Part shown: positions 1 through 7,991 of the stretch, piece by piece
How positions within the stretch are numbered: the stretch's first letter is position 1
How the letters are laid out: each line of letters starts with the position of its first letter
Origin: an uncultured Myxococcales bacterium
Lineage (GTDB): Bacteria > Myxococcota > Myxococcia > Myxococcales > Myxococcaceae
NCBI GenBank assembly: GCA_903911905.1
Contig: CAIWFK010000153.1
Coordinates: 1-50,538, forward strand
Direction of reading: 5' to 3'
DNA: 50,538 nucleotides
Program-made: the position numbers and the translations under genes
Notes under the pieces: model-generated
Told to the model about the DNA's origin: nothing
The model's database searches: none
What the model saw: the letters and a program-made list of their open reading frames with translations, nothing else

Positions 1-2
1 GC

Positions 3-335
3 TTCGGCACGGCCTCGGCGTCGCTGGGGCTGACCGGCATCGTGGTACCAGAAGGCGCGTTCGACCTCGGCATCGGGCCCCACGCCGGGTTGTCGCTGGC
101 GCTCGGCGGTGACACCTTCACCGTCGACCTGGGGCTGCAGACGGGCCTCGAGCTCTTCGTGCGACAAGAGACGCCGCGGCTGCCGCAACGGGCGATTCTG
201 GGTCTCAACTTCCACCTGGGCAAGGTGGCGGTCTCGGCCATGGCGCGCATCGGCGCCGACCTCTTCCCCGGCCGGCCTTTCGTGGGCCGCGGCGAGGTCA
301 TTCTGTCGCTGGGGTGGCTGGGCCTGCCGCGCTGA
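3..335 (+). CDS. C-terminal part of a probable outer-membrane beta-barrel protein (5' end outside window)
   Basis: The frame is open from the first bases of the window to a TGA at 333-335, so the real start lies upstream. The visible 110 residues alternate polar and hydrophobic positions and are rich in glycine, with repeated short strand-like segments such as AGLSLALGG, DLGLQTGLELFV and GRGEVILSLGWLGL. This looks like the C-terminal strands of an outer-membrane barrel or a secreted beta protein. No catalytic motif is seen. It ends 9 bp before the end of the convergent gene at 345-1736. The family is not recognised. Confidence 0.55.
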   Translation, partial: FGTASASLGLTGIVVPEGAFDLGIGPHAGLSLALGGDTFTVDLGLQTGLELFVRQETPRLPQRAILGLNFHLGKVAVSAMARIGADLFPGRPFVGRGEVILSLGWLGLPR

Positions 336-344
336 AGCGGCGGT

Positions 345-1736
345 CTAGACGGGCAGCAGCGTGGTCAACCGCGCCTGCGAGAGTTCGAAGAGCCCCGAGA
401 GCGAAGGGCGCAGGCCCTTCACGTGCCACTGGTGCACCGTCACCGCCCGTCCGTGAGTCAGCGGCACCAGCGGCACTTCGTCACGCAGCACCTTCGTGAC
501 GGCCTCGAGCGCGGCGGCCGTGCGGTGCGCGGTGAAGTCGGCCAACGCGTGGTCCATGGCCGGGCTGCACAGCCGCGAGAAGTTGAAGGCCGTCGAGAGC
601 GTGGCGGCGCTGGGTACCTGGTGTGAGTCGAGAATGGCCCCCAGGAAGTCGGCCGGGTCGGACCCGTCGGCGACGTTGCCGGTCAGGAGCAGCTCGTAGT
701 CTCCTTCGAGCACCGCGCGCTGGTACGACTCGGGAGAGGTCGACGGCACCACGGTCACCGGCAGGTCGAACGAGGACAGTCGCGAGCGAATGGCCTCGGC
801 GGCCGCCAGCGGGTCCGGCAGGTAGGAGCGCGAGGTGAAGATGAGCCGCAGCCGCAGGGGCCGGGTGGGGCGGGCCAGGGTCTCGAGCGCGCGACGGGCG
901 CTCGAGGGGCTGTGGAACTGCACCATGGGCGCGACCGCGAGGTCGGTGGGCAACAGGCTGGTGGCCTGCAGCACGCCGTCACCACCGAAGGCCGCCAGCG
1001 CGATGGGCGCCGGGTCGAGCGCGGCAGCCATCACCCGGCGCAGCTCGAGCGGCACGCGCTCGGTGTTGAAGTACAGCGAGCCGGTGGCGTTGACCGGGCG
1101 GGTCAGCTTGGTGACGCGGTCGAGCGCAGCCAGCTCGCGCCAGGTCAGCGTCGGTGCCACGTCGACCTCGCGGTTGGCCAGGGCCCGCACCAGCGCCTCG
1201 GCGCGGCCGTTGGGCGAGAGCGGGTACGAGCGGAAGGTGATGGTCGAGTTGGGCGGCGAGGGGTGGAACCGGTTGGGCTCGAGCACCACCTCGGCTTCCG
1301 ACGCGTGCGCCACGCGGTAGCGCGCGGTACCCACGAAGCCGTCGGCGTCGCGCCGGGCCACCAGCGGTGCCAGCGAGAGCGCGAGGTCGAGTCGGGGGTT
1401 GGGGCGGGCGAGGGTGAACTCGAGCGCGCCCTGGCTCAAGGTGCAGCGCCCGCGGGCGCCGAAGAGCGAGTCGATGGTGCGGGCCACCTCGGTGGGCTCG
1501 AGCGGCGCGCCGTTCGAGAAGCGCAGCTCGCGCAGCGTGCCGCGAAACGAGCACCCGTCGTCCGACGTCGGTTCGAACCGCTCGAAGAGCACCGGGGTGG
1601 GGCGCGGGTCGCCCTCGGCTTCCGGAAAGAAGGGTGCGTCGAAGACCTGGCGGGCGATCAACCGGGTGCCGACCTCGAACGCCGCGGTGGGGTCCAGCGG
1701 AGGCAGCGTCTGGGCGAGACCGACGACGAGAGGCAC
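345..1736 (-). CDS. Leaderless family 5 (peptide/nickel-type) solute-binding protein
   Basis: A 463-residue protein with the overall pattern of ABC-transporter extracellular solute-binding proteins of family 5 (SBP_bac_5): an N-terminal segment like VGLAQTLPPLDPTAAFEVG, a central GSLYFNTERVPL segment matching the family 'aFNt...pf.d..vR.A' region, and a C-terminal LVPLTHGRAVTVHQWHVKGL segment. Unusually, the GTG start leads straight into the mature fold with no signal peptide or lipobox, and an in-frame stop lies a few codons upstream, so an exported form is not available. No permease or ATPase genes are adjacent. It is divergent from the kinase-like gene, 59 bp away. It may be a cytoplasmic ligand sensor rather than a transporter part; that is inference. 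Confidence 0.75.
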   Translation of the reverse strand: MPLVVGLAQTLPPLDPTAAFEVGTRLIARQVFDAPFFPEAEGDPRPTPVLFERFEPTSDDGCSFRGTLRELRFSNGAPLEPTEVARTIDSLFGARGRCTLSQGALEFTLARPNPRLDLALSLAPLVARRDADGFVGTARYRVAHASEAEVVLEPNRFHPSPPNSTITFRSYPLSPNGRAEALVRALANREVDVAPTLTWRELAALDRVTKLTRPVNATGSLYFNTERVPLELRRVMAAALDPAPIALAAFGGDGVLQATSLLPTDLAVAPMVQFHSPSSARRALETLARPTRPLRLRLIFTSRSYLPDPLAAAEAIRSRLSSFDLPVTVVPSTSPESYQRAVLEGDYELLLTGNVADGSDPADFLGAILDSHQVPSAATLSTAFNFSRLCSPAMDHALADFTAHRTAAALEAVTKVLRDEVPLVPLTHGRAVTVHQWHVKGLRPSLSGLFELSQARLTTLLPV

Positions 1737-1795
1737 CCATTCAGCATAACGTACCGTCGGTCACGCCGGGGGTGTTCGTGGGAGTGCCGTTCGCC

Positions 1796-3256
1796 ATGCG
1801 CTGGGAGGTGTCGTCGTTCCTCTGGAACCACGGCTCCTTCGTGGAAGCTGCTCGGGTCAAACCGCTGGGCCGCGACGAACCCGGCGACTGGTGGGTCGAG
1901 CGACTGCACCCCGACCTCACCCCCGCGCAGCGAGACCGGGTGCAGCGCCGCTGGCACCTGGCCTCGCAGTTGACCGCGTCGGCCTGGCCGATGCTGGTCG
2001 ACGCGGGAGACGACGGCGAGCGCCCCTGGGTGGTGGTCGAAGCCTCGAGTCACCGCGCCGACGGCACCTTCCCCTACGCCGACCCGGTGCAGGGGCTGCG
2101 CGAGGTGCGCTCGGTGGCCCAGGCGATGGCCGATGCCGAGCAGGTGTTGTTGGCCGCCTGTACCCGGCCGGCGTTGGCGGTGCGGCCGTGGTTGCTCTCG
2201 CGCACCACCTCGGGTCGGTTGATGCTGCAGTTGGCGGCGCTCGACCAGGAACTCGACGCGGGGTTCCCCTGCCCCTCGGCGCTCGCGCTCTACACGCCCG
2301 AGGAATACCTGGGCCACCCGGCCACCGCGCGCACCAACGCCTTCGTGCTGGGGTGGCTGCTGTGTCTGGCGCTGACAGGCCGCTCACCCTACGACACCCC
2401 ACCGGGGCTCGACGGTCAGGCGCTGCGCGACGGGCTGCGGCCGCTGGTGCTGGGCGGGCGCGTGCGCGCGCTGGGGTTGCCCGAATCGCTGCGCTCGGCC
2501 GAGGTGCTCATTCGTCGCTCGCTGGGGCCGGTCCCGGGCAGTCGACCCACCAGTGCCGCCGCGTTCGCCGAGGCGCTCTCGACCATCGCGCCCTCGCCGC
2601 TGCCGCGCTCGCGGGTGATGCCACTGGTGCCGCTGGACGAGCCTCCCGGAGACGTGGCGACCGAGGCCCTGCCGCCGAAGGTCGAGCACGGGGTGTTGCA
2701 GCGGCCCGACGAGTCCGAGACGTGGCTGTCGCTGGCGCGCGCGCTGGAAGAGGCCCGGCCGGGCTCGGTGCGGTCGGCCTTCATTCTCGCGCAGGCGGCG
2801 CTCGAGGCGGGGGTCGAGGGTGAGCGCAAGCTGCGCGCCGAGGCCGAGGTGCAGCGGGCGCTCTCGACGCCCGGCATTCTGCCCCTGCTCGACGGCGAGC
2901 GGCTCGAGCTGCAGTGGCGTTCGGGCTACGTGCGCGCCCTGGCGGTGGCGCCCGAGCGTGCGCCCGAGGGTGGCGAAGACAAGGTGCTCTCGCTGGTGGG
3001 GCTGCTGCAGCACCCGTCGTTGCGCTTCGTGCGCGACCTGGTGCTCAAGGGGCCGCGCGCGCACGCCCAGGCGTGGGTCGAGGCCATCGCGAGGCAGCCG
3101 CTGCCGGTATTGCGTTCGGTGAGCGTCGAGCAGGTGCCCGAGAGCGACCCCTGGGCGCTCGACGTGGCCTACAAGTCGCCGCGCTTCACCTGGCGCTGGG
3201 GCAAGGCCGCGTCGTCGGGCTCGGGCCTGTTCCGCCGGTTGTTCTCGAAGGGCTGA
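1796..3256 (+). CDS. Protein kinase-like (pseudokinase) protein with TIGR02996-like C-terminal region
   Basis: A 486-residue protein. The first 280 residues follow the layout of bacterial Hanks-type Ser/Thr kinases: a segment near residue 166 (YTPEEYLG...RTNAFVLGWLLCLALTGRSPY) matches the APE-to-DxxSLG region and C-lobe helix. The catalytic HRD and DFG motifs, the glycine-rich loop and the VAxK lysine are not seen, so catalysis is doubtful. The C-terminal half contains W-LARALEEARPGSVRSAF and LELQWRSGYVRAL segments, which resemble the TIGR02996 repeat-companion domain found in Myxococcus and Planctomycetes. The ATG at 1796 is preferred because it has GGAG about 11 nt upstream and avoids running into the divergent gene. 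Probable signalling or scaffold role; ligand unknown. Confidence 0.65.
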   Translation: MRWEVSSFLWNHGSFVEAARVKPLGRDEPGDWWVERLHPDLTPAQRDRVQRRWHLASQLTASAWPMLVDAGDDGERPWVVVEASSHRADGTFPYADPVQGLREVRSVAQAMADAEQVLLAACTRPALAVRPWLLSRTTSGRLMLQLAALDQELDAGFPCPSALALYTPEEYLGHPATARTNAFVLGWLLCLALTGRSPYDTPPGLDGQALRDGLRPLVLGGRVRALGLPESLRSAEVLIRRSLGPVPGSRPTSAAAFAEALSTIAPSPLPRSRVMPLVPLDEPPGDVATEALPPKVEHGVLQRPDESETWLSLARALEEARPGSVRSAFILAQAALEAGVEGERKLRAEAEVQRALSTPGILPLLDGERLELQWRSGYVRALAVAPERAPEGGEDKVLSLVGLLQHPSLRFVRDLVLKGPRAHAQAWVEAIARQPLPVLRSVSVEQVPESDPWALDVAYKSPRFTWRWGKAASSGSGLFRRLFSKG

Positions 3257-3322
3257 CCCGCCCCCGCCAGGGTGGGGGAAAACTGGCCTGCGGGACTGCG
3301 CGTGGTTCGCTGGCTTTCCCTC

Positions 3323-4447
3323 ATGAGCCTCTTTCAGTCGAATCCGTCGAGCCCCGGTCTGACCCCCAGCCGCTACTACGGGCGCGCGTTCGGCATCGCC
3401 ACCACGGCGGTGTTGGGGTTCGCGCTGGTACGGCTGCTGACGCCCTTCGCCACCCCCATCATCTGGGCCTCGCTGCTGGCCTTCATGCTGCACCCGCTGC
3501 AGCAGCGGCTGACCACGAAGGTGAAGCGGCCGATGGTGGTCTCGGTGGTCATCACGGCCGGCACCTTCCTGGTGGTGGCGGGCCCGTTGGCGGTCTTCAT
3601 CTTCGCCTTCCTGCGACAGGCCTCGGACCTGCTGGCCCGCTTCCAGGCCGAGGCCAGCGAGCGCAAGTTGCCGGCGCTGCAGTTGGTGCTCGAGTTCGGG
3701 CCGGTGCAGTCGCTGCTGGCGACGCTGGGCTCGTACACCTCGTTGAGCAAGGAGCAGATCATCGCCCAGGCCACCGAGGCGGCGCAGTCAGTGTTGCAGC
3801 AGTTGGCCTCGCTGGGCGGCACGGTGGTGCTGGGCGCGTTCTCGGTGGTGACGCAGTTCGGCCTGACCCTGTTCCTGCTCTTCTTCTTCCTGCGTGACGG
3901 GCAGGGCATGTTGGGGCGCGGCGTGCGGCTGGTGCCGATGGCGCCGGCCCGCAAGGACGAATTGATGCGCGAGCTGGGTGGGGTGACGCGCGCGGTGGTG
4001 CTGGGCACGTTGGCCACCTCGGTGGTGCAGGGCACGCTGCTGGGCATCGGCTTCGCCATCGCGGGCATTCCCTCGCCGCTGGTGTTCGGCGCGGTGGGGG
4101 CGTTGGCCGCGCTCATTCCCATCGTGGGCACGGCGCTGGTGTGGGTGCCGGCGGTGGTGACGCTGGTCGCCAACGGCAACGGCGGCTGGTCCATCTTCCT
4201 CACGGTGTGGTGCGTGGTGCTGGTCTCGGGGTCGGACAACGTGGTGCGCCCGCTGGTCATCTCGGGGCGCTCGAACGCGTCGACGCTGCTGGTCTTCATC
4301 GGCCTGCTGGGCGGCGTGTCGACCTTCGGGTTTGCCGGCATCTTCATGGGGCCGCTGGTGCTGACGCTGGTGGCGGCGCTGCTCAAGTTCGCCGACGAGG
4401 GCCTCTCGCCGCCGGTGCCTGACGTGCCGCCTGCACCTGCCGCATGA
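3323..4447 (+). CDS. AI-2E family transporter (PerM/YdiK-like membrane protein)
   Basis: 374 residues with about eight hydrophobic segments in the AI-2E exporter (PF01594) layout: two N-terminal helices, a long soluble stretch (QASDLLARFQAEA... TEAAQSVLQQL), then paired helices with the typical GIPSPLVFGAVGALAALIPIVG block and a C-terminal VSTFGFAGIFMGPLVLTL segment. The family exports small molecules or acts as Na+/H+ antiporters; the substrate cannot be told here. The ATG at 3323 (MSLFQSN) is preferred over a frame extension upstream that has no conserved sequence. A hairpin follows the stop. Confidence 0.85.
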   Translation: MSLFQSNPSSPGLTPSRYYGRAFGIATTAVLGFALVRLLTPFATPIIWASLLAFMLHPLQQRLTTKVKRPMVVSVVITAGTFLVVAGPLAVFIFAFLRQASDLLARFQAEASERKLPALQLVLEFGPVQSLLATLGSYTSLSKEQIIAQATEAAQSVLQQLASLGGTVVLGAFSVVTQFGLTLFLLFFFLRDGQGMLGRGVRLVPMAPARKDELMRELGGVTRAVVLGTLATSVVQGTLLGIGFAIAGIPSPLVFGAVGALAALIPIVGTALVWVPAVVTLVANGNGGWSIFLTVWCVVLVSGSDNVVRPLVISGRSNASTLLVFIGLLGGVSTFGFAGIFMGPLVLTLVAALLKFADEGLSPPVPDVPPAPAA

Positions 4448-4451
4448 GCCA

Positions 4452-4474
4452 GCGCGGGCCTCTCTGGCCCGTGC
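4452..4474 (+). terminator. Hairpin between the AI-2E gene and the response-regulator gene
   Basis: Bases 4452-4460 pair with 4466-4474 (nine pairs, one of them G-T) around a five-base loop TCTCT, four bases after the upstream stop codon. There is no T-tract, as is usual in very GC-rich genomes, so it may be a weak terminator or simply a transcript-end stabiliser. Confidence 0.45.
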
Positions 4475-4489
4475 TAGACCCGATTCGAG

Positions 4490-5827
4490 ATGGTGGCCCG
4501 ACTCCTCGTCGTCGATGATGACCCGCACGCGCGCGATCTGCTCAAGCGGTTGCTGGGCCCCATGGGCACGGTCGAGACCGCGTCGTCACCCGGCGAGGCC
4601 ATGGAGCGCATCAAGGCCGGGCCGGCCTTCGACCTGGTGATGACCGACATGGCCATTCCCGACCCGGGAGATGGCCTCAAGGTGCTGCAGTGCTCGAAGG
4701 AAAAGCAGCCCGACACCCCGGTCATCGTGGTGACGGCGTACGGCAACATCGAGGGCGCGCTCGATACCATTCAGAGCGGGGCGTTCGACTACCTGTCCAA
4801 GCCCTTCGACGTCGACGCCATCGTGCGGCATGCCCGGCGCGCGCTCGAGCAGAAGCGGCTCATCGAAGAGAACCGCTCGCTCAAGCAGCAGGTGCGGCAG
4901 GCCTCGCTGGTGGGGCGCTCGACGGCGCTGCTCGAGGTCTTCAAGCAGGTCGCGCGCGCGGCGCAGAGCGACGTGCCGGTGCTCATCACCGGCGAGACGG
5001 GCACGGGCAAGGAAATGGTGGCGCGCTCGCTGCACCAGCGCAGCCCGCGCAGCACGGGGCCCTTCATTCCGGTCGACTGCGGCGCCATCGCCGAGTCGCT
5101 GATGGAATCAGAGCTCTTCGGTCACGCGCGCGGCGCCTTCACCGGCGCGACCGGGGCGCGGCGCGGCGTCTTCGAAGAGGCCAACGGCGGCACCATCTTC
5201 CTCGACGAAATCGGCGACGTCGGGCCCAAGATTCAGTCGCAGCTGCTGCGTACCCTGCAGGAAGGCGAGATTCGGCGGGTCGGTGAATCGAGCCCGGTGA
5301 AGGTCGACGTGCGGGTGGTGGCGGCGACCAACAAGGACCTCAAGGTCCTGGTGCGAGAGGGCAAGTTCCGCGAAGACCTGCTCTACCGGTTGGACGTGGT
5401 CTCGCTGCACCTGCCTCCGTTGCGCGAGCGCCGAGAGGACATTCCCGCACTGGTCGAGCACTTCGCCGGCGTGCACGTGCGCGGCGGCGCCAGGCCCGTG
5501 GTGACGCCCGAGGCCATGCAGCGGCTGCTCAGCTACGACTGGCCGGGCAACGTGCGGCAGCTCGAGAACATCGTGGCGCGCGCGCTGGCGCTCAACGCGA
5601 CGGGGGTGCTGGCGCCTGGCGATTTTCCCGCGCCCATCGGCGATGCGGTGGCGACGCGTGGGCCCACCGGGCTGTCCGACGACCTGCCGCAGTTGGACGA
5701 GCTGAGCAGGCGCTATGCCCAGCAGGTGCTGCAGCACGCGGGCGGCAACAAGTCGGAAGCGGCGCGCATTCTGGGCGTCGACCGCAAGACGCTCTACAAG
5801 CTGCTCGGGCCGGTCGGAGACGAGTGA
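4490..5827 (+). CDS. NtrC-family sigma-54-dependent response regulator
   Basis: 445 residues with receiver, AAA+ and DNA-binding parts in order. The receiver (about 1-120) has the acidic pocket at 9-11, phospho-acceptor D53, T82 and K104. The AAA+ domain has Walker A GETGTGKE (168-175), the sigma-54 contact loop GAFTGA (215-220), Walker B with D239-E240, and the arginine-finger region FREDLLYRLDV. The C-terminus carries a Fis-type helix-turn-helix, NKSEAARILGVDRKTLYKLL. The protein should activate sigma-54 promoters when phosphorylated. No histidine kinase is adjacent, so it is an orphan regulator here. Its stop overlaps the start of the thioredoxin gene, so the two are cotranscribed. Confidence 0.95.
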   Translation: MVARLLVVDDDPHARDLLKRLLGPMGTVETASSPGEAMERIKAGPAFDLVMTDMAIPDPGDGLKVLQCSKEKQPDTPVIVVTAYGNIEGALDTIQSGAFDYLSKPFDVDAIVRHARRALEQKRLIEENRSLKQQVRQASLVGRSTALLEVFKQVARAAQSDVPVLITGETGTGKEMVARSLHQRSPRSTGPFIPVDCGAIAESLMESELFGHARGAFTGATGARRGVFEEANGGTIFLDEIGDVGPKIQSQLLRTLQEGEIRRVGESSPVKVDVRVVAATNKDLKVLVREGKFREDLLYRLDVVSLHLPPLRERREDIPALVEHFAGVHVRGGARPVVTPEAMQRLLSYDWPGNVRQLENIVARALALNATGVLAPGDFPAPIGDAVATRGPTGLSDDLPQLDELSRRYAQQVLQHAGGNKSEAARILGVDRKTLYKLLGPVGDE

Positions 5828-6351
5828 TGTTCGAGCGGCTGCGCAGCGCGTACCGCACGCGTCGCCTGGTGCGCTGGGCGGTCGACGGCGGGGTGCTGCT
5901 GGCGGTGGTGCTGGTGGTCGGCGCCTGGCAGACCCGCAATCACCTTTCGGGCGCGTGCCCCGACTTCGCCTGGCCGCGGCTCGATTCGGGCGCGACGGTG
6001 ACGCGGGCGTCGTTGGGCGGCAAGCCGACGCTGCTGGTCTTCTGGGCGCCGTGGTGCGGGGTGTGCAAGGCCGAGTCGCAGAACGTGTCGTGGGTGCAGC
6101 GGCTGGTGGGCGCGCACGCGAACGTCGTCAGCGTGGCCAGCAGCTTCCGTTCGGTGGGTGACGTGCAGCAGTACGTGCGCGAGCGCGGCGTCGATTACCC
6201 GGTGCTGCTGGCGCCCGAGGGCGTGGGCGGGCAGTTCGGCGTCGAAGCGTTTCCGACCGCCTATTTCCTCGATGGCGAGGGGCGCATTCGGCATTCGGTG
6301 GTGGGGTACACGACCACCGCGGGCATGCTGTGGCGACTGTTCGTGCCCTGA
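5827..6351 (+). CDS. Membrane-anchored thioredoxin-fold protein (TlpA/ScsD-like)
   Basis: 174 residues. One N-terminal membrane helix (about residues 21-35) is followed by a periplasmic thioredoxin domain with the redox motif WAPWCGVC (C77 and C80) and the cis-proline strand FGVEAFPTAYFLDGEG. The layout matches ScsD/TlpA-like disulfide oxidoreductases, which reduce or form disulfides in exported proteins. The ATG overlaps the upstream TGA (TGATG), showing translational coupling to the sigma-54 regulator. The partner quinone or DsbD-type reductase is not in the window. It ends immediately before the convergent PilZ gene with no spacer. Confidence 0.85.
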   Translation: MFERLRSAYRTRRLVRWAVDGGVLLAVVLVVGAWQTRNHLSGACPDFAWPRLDSGATVTRASLGGKPTLLVFWAPWCGVCKAESQNVSWVQRLVGAHANVVSVASSFRSVGDVQQYVRERGVDYPVLLAPEGVGGQFGVEAFPTAYFLDGEGRIRHSVVGYTTTAGMLWRLFVP

Positions 6352-6705
6352 TCAGCTCAGGCGGCGCGACACGCGGTGGGCCTCGATGCGGAAGACCCAG
6401 GCGACGATCTTGTCTTCGAGGTGACGGGGCAGGTTCGTCAGCCGTACCGCGAAGCCGTCGTCGGTGACCCGCACCACCACCGCGCGGGCGCGGATCTCGG
6501 TGCTGTCGACGTTGAAGGCACCTTCGCCTTCGACGCCCAGCCCGGGCTTCACGCTGCCCACCACGTGGCGGGTCAGCAGCAGGCCCCCGGCGCTCACGTC
6601 GAGGGTGCGGAAGAGTTCGAAGTGCTCACCGCGGTCGTCGGCCCACGCGAAGGTGAAGCGCAGCGTGGCGCGGACTCTCACGAAGCGGCGGCGATTGTCT
6701 CCCAC
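6352..6705 (-). CDS. PilZ domain protein
   Basis: 117 residues, a stand-alone PilZ domain. The N-terminal RRRFVRVRA gives the RxxxR c-di-GMP-binding arginines, and LDVSAGGLLL gives the (D/N)xSxxG motif. Both halves of the c-di-GMP site are therefore present, and binding is likely. Such proteins control motility and surface polysaccharide in myxobacteria. It starts with GTG at 6705, 12 bp after the stop of the 48-residue membrane protein at 6718-6864, so the two probably form an operon. Confidence 0.85.
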   Translation of the reverse strand: MGDNRRRFVRVRATLRFTFAWADDRGEHFELFRTLDVSAGGLLLTRHVVGSVKPGLGVEGEGAFNVDSTEIRARAVVVRVTDDGFAVRLTNLPRHLEDKIVAWVFRIEAHRVSRRLS

Positions 6706-6717
6706 GCGGAGGGCAGT

Positions 6718-6864
6718 CTACTCGCCCCACGGCACCTCGCGCGTCTGAGTGAGCGTCGTGGTCGACCCGGTCGCGACCGGGGTCGGACGACCCCGGGAAC
6801 GCCAGAGCCAGACGGCAGTCCCCACCAGGACCAGGGGCGGAAGCAGGCGCTTGAGCAGGTGCAT
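6718..6864 (-). CDS. Small single-span membrane protein (48 aa)
   Basis: An ATG-initiated frame encoding 48 residues: a short basic start (MHLLKR), one hydrophobic helix (LLPPLVLVGTAVWLW), a basic stop-transfer RSRGR, then a threonine-rich soluble tail ending EVPWGE. Codons are strongly G/C-ended, as in neighbouring genes. It lies directly upstream of the PilZ gene on the same strand. Too short for family assignment; topology predicts N-in. No strong ribosome site is seen, so the exact start is uncertain. Confidence 0.55.
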   Translation of the reverse strand: MHLLKRLLPPLVLVGTAVWLWRSRGRPTPVATGSTTTLTQTREVPWGE

Positions 6865-7058
6865 GGTGCGAAGGCAAGGCAGGGGCCGTGCCCACGCGGG
6901 GTCAGGCGGTTGAGCGGGTGCGGTGCGCCAGGGTGGGGCGGGGCGTGCCGCGAGCGTGCTCCACGTTGGGCTGACGAGGTGATGGCGATCGTCGACGAAG
7001 CCATTCGCGACCTGAATGCGCCAGATGGCCGTCGCGGGCGGGCTAGGCTTCCCGCGCC

Positions 7059-7970
7059 ATGCCCCGCCCGCGCGTGCTGCGCTTCTTCTGCGAGCTCGAT
7101 TCCCCGGCGCTCGGGCCCCTCTTTTCGAACGACGTCGTCGATCGACTCGTGCACCTGCACGCTGGCGTGACGCTGGGCCTGCGCGATGTGACGGACGAGC
7201 GAGCCGGGCTGGTTCGTCGCCTTGGCGATCGAGGCGTGCCGGTGGGGCTGTGGGTGCTGCTTCCGGTGGAGCACGGCTACTTCGCCACGCACCACAACGT
7301 CGAGCAGGTGTCCGGCCGCTGCGACGAGGTCCTCGAATGGGTGGCGCGGCACGGGCTGCAGGTCGAAACGTTGGGGCTCGACTTCGAACCCGACCTGCGC
7401 GAGCTGCAGTCGTTGCTCGAGCGCCCGCTCATCACCTCGAGGCGCTGGGCCACTCGCGCTCGCGCCGCCTCGCTGGGGCCCACGAAGGCCGCGTACGCGG
7501 TGCTGGTCAACACCCTGCGCTCGCGTGGCGTCACCGTCGAGAGTTACCAGTTTCCCCTGCTGCTCGAAGACCGCGCCGCGTCGGACGACTGGTGGCAGCG
7601 ACTGACCGGCTCGCTGGACGTCGAGGTCAACCGCGAAGTGGTGATGCTCTATTCGTCGCTCTTCGGAGCGCTGGGGCCGGGCCTGGTGCCGCACTTCGGC
7701 GCCCGTGCGCGCGCCGTCGGGCTGGGCAGCACCGGTGGTGGCGTCGACCCGTTGCCCAAGCTCGACTGGCCGACCTTGCGGCGTGACCTGCTGCTGGCCG
7801 CGCGGGTGTGCGACGACCTGTCCATCTTCAGCCTGGAAGGGTGCGTCGAGCAGGGCTTCCTGCCCAGGCTGGCCGAGCTCGACTGGGACGCCGAGGTGAG
7901 CGCGCCGTCGACCCTGCCGCTGCGCATGGCGTTGCGCACGACCCGAGCGGTGAGCCGGTTGATCAGCTGA
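7059..7970 (+). CDS. Conserved hypothetical protein, possibly TIM-barrel-like
   Basis: 303 residues, no signal peptide. Alternating helices and short hydrophobic strands (VPVGLWVLLPVE, VETLGLDFEPD, AYAVLVNTLRSRGV, VESYQFPLLLED, VVMLYSSLFG) suggest an alpha/beta barrel such as those of glycoside hydrolase-like proteins; LGLDFEPD could be the acidic end of a strand. No named family is recognised, and catalytic function is not claimed. It starts at ATG 7059 after about 190 bp in which nothing convincing is seen, and is convergent with rtcB. Confidence 0.65.
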   Translation: MPRPRVLRFFCELDSPALGPLFSNDVVDRLVHLHAGVTLGLRDVTDERAGLVRRLGDRGVPVGLWVLLPVEHGYFATHHNVEQVSGRCDEVLEWVARHGLQVETLGLDFEPDLRELQSLLERPLITSRRWATRARAASLGPTKAAYAVLVNTLRSRGVTVESYQFPLLLEDRAASDDWWQRLTGSLDVEVNREVVMLYSSLFGALGPGLVPHFGARARAVGLGSTGGGVDPLPKLDWPTLRRDLLLAARVCDDLSIFSLEGCVEQGFLPRLAELDWDAEVSAPSTLPLRMALRTTRAVSRLIS

Positions 7971-7991
7971 CCAACCAGCCCACCGCCGGCT

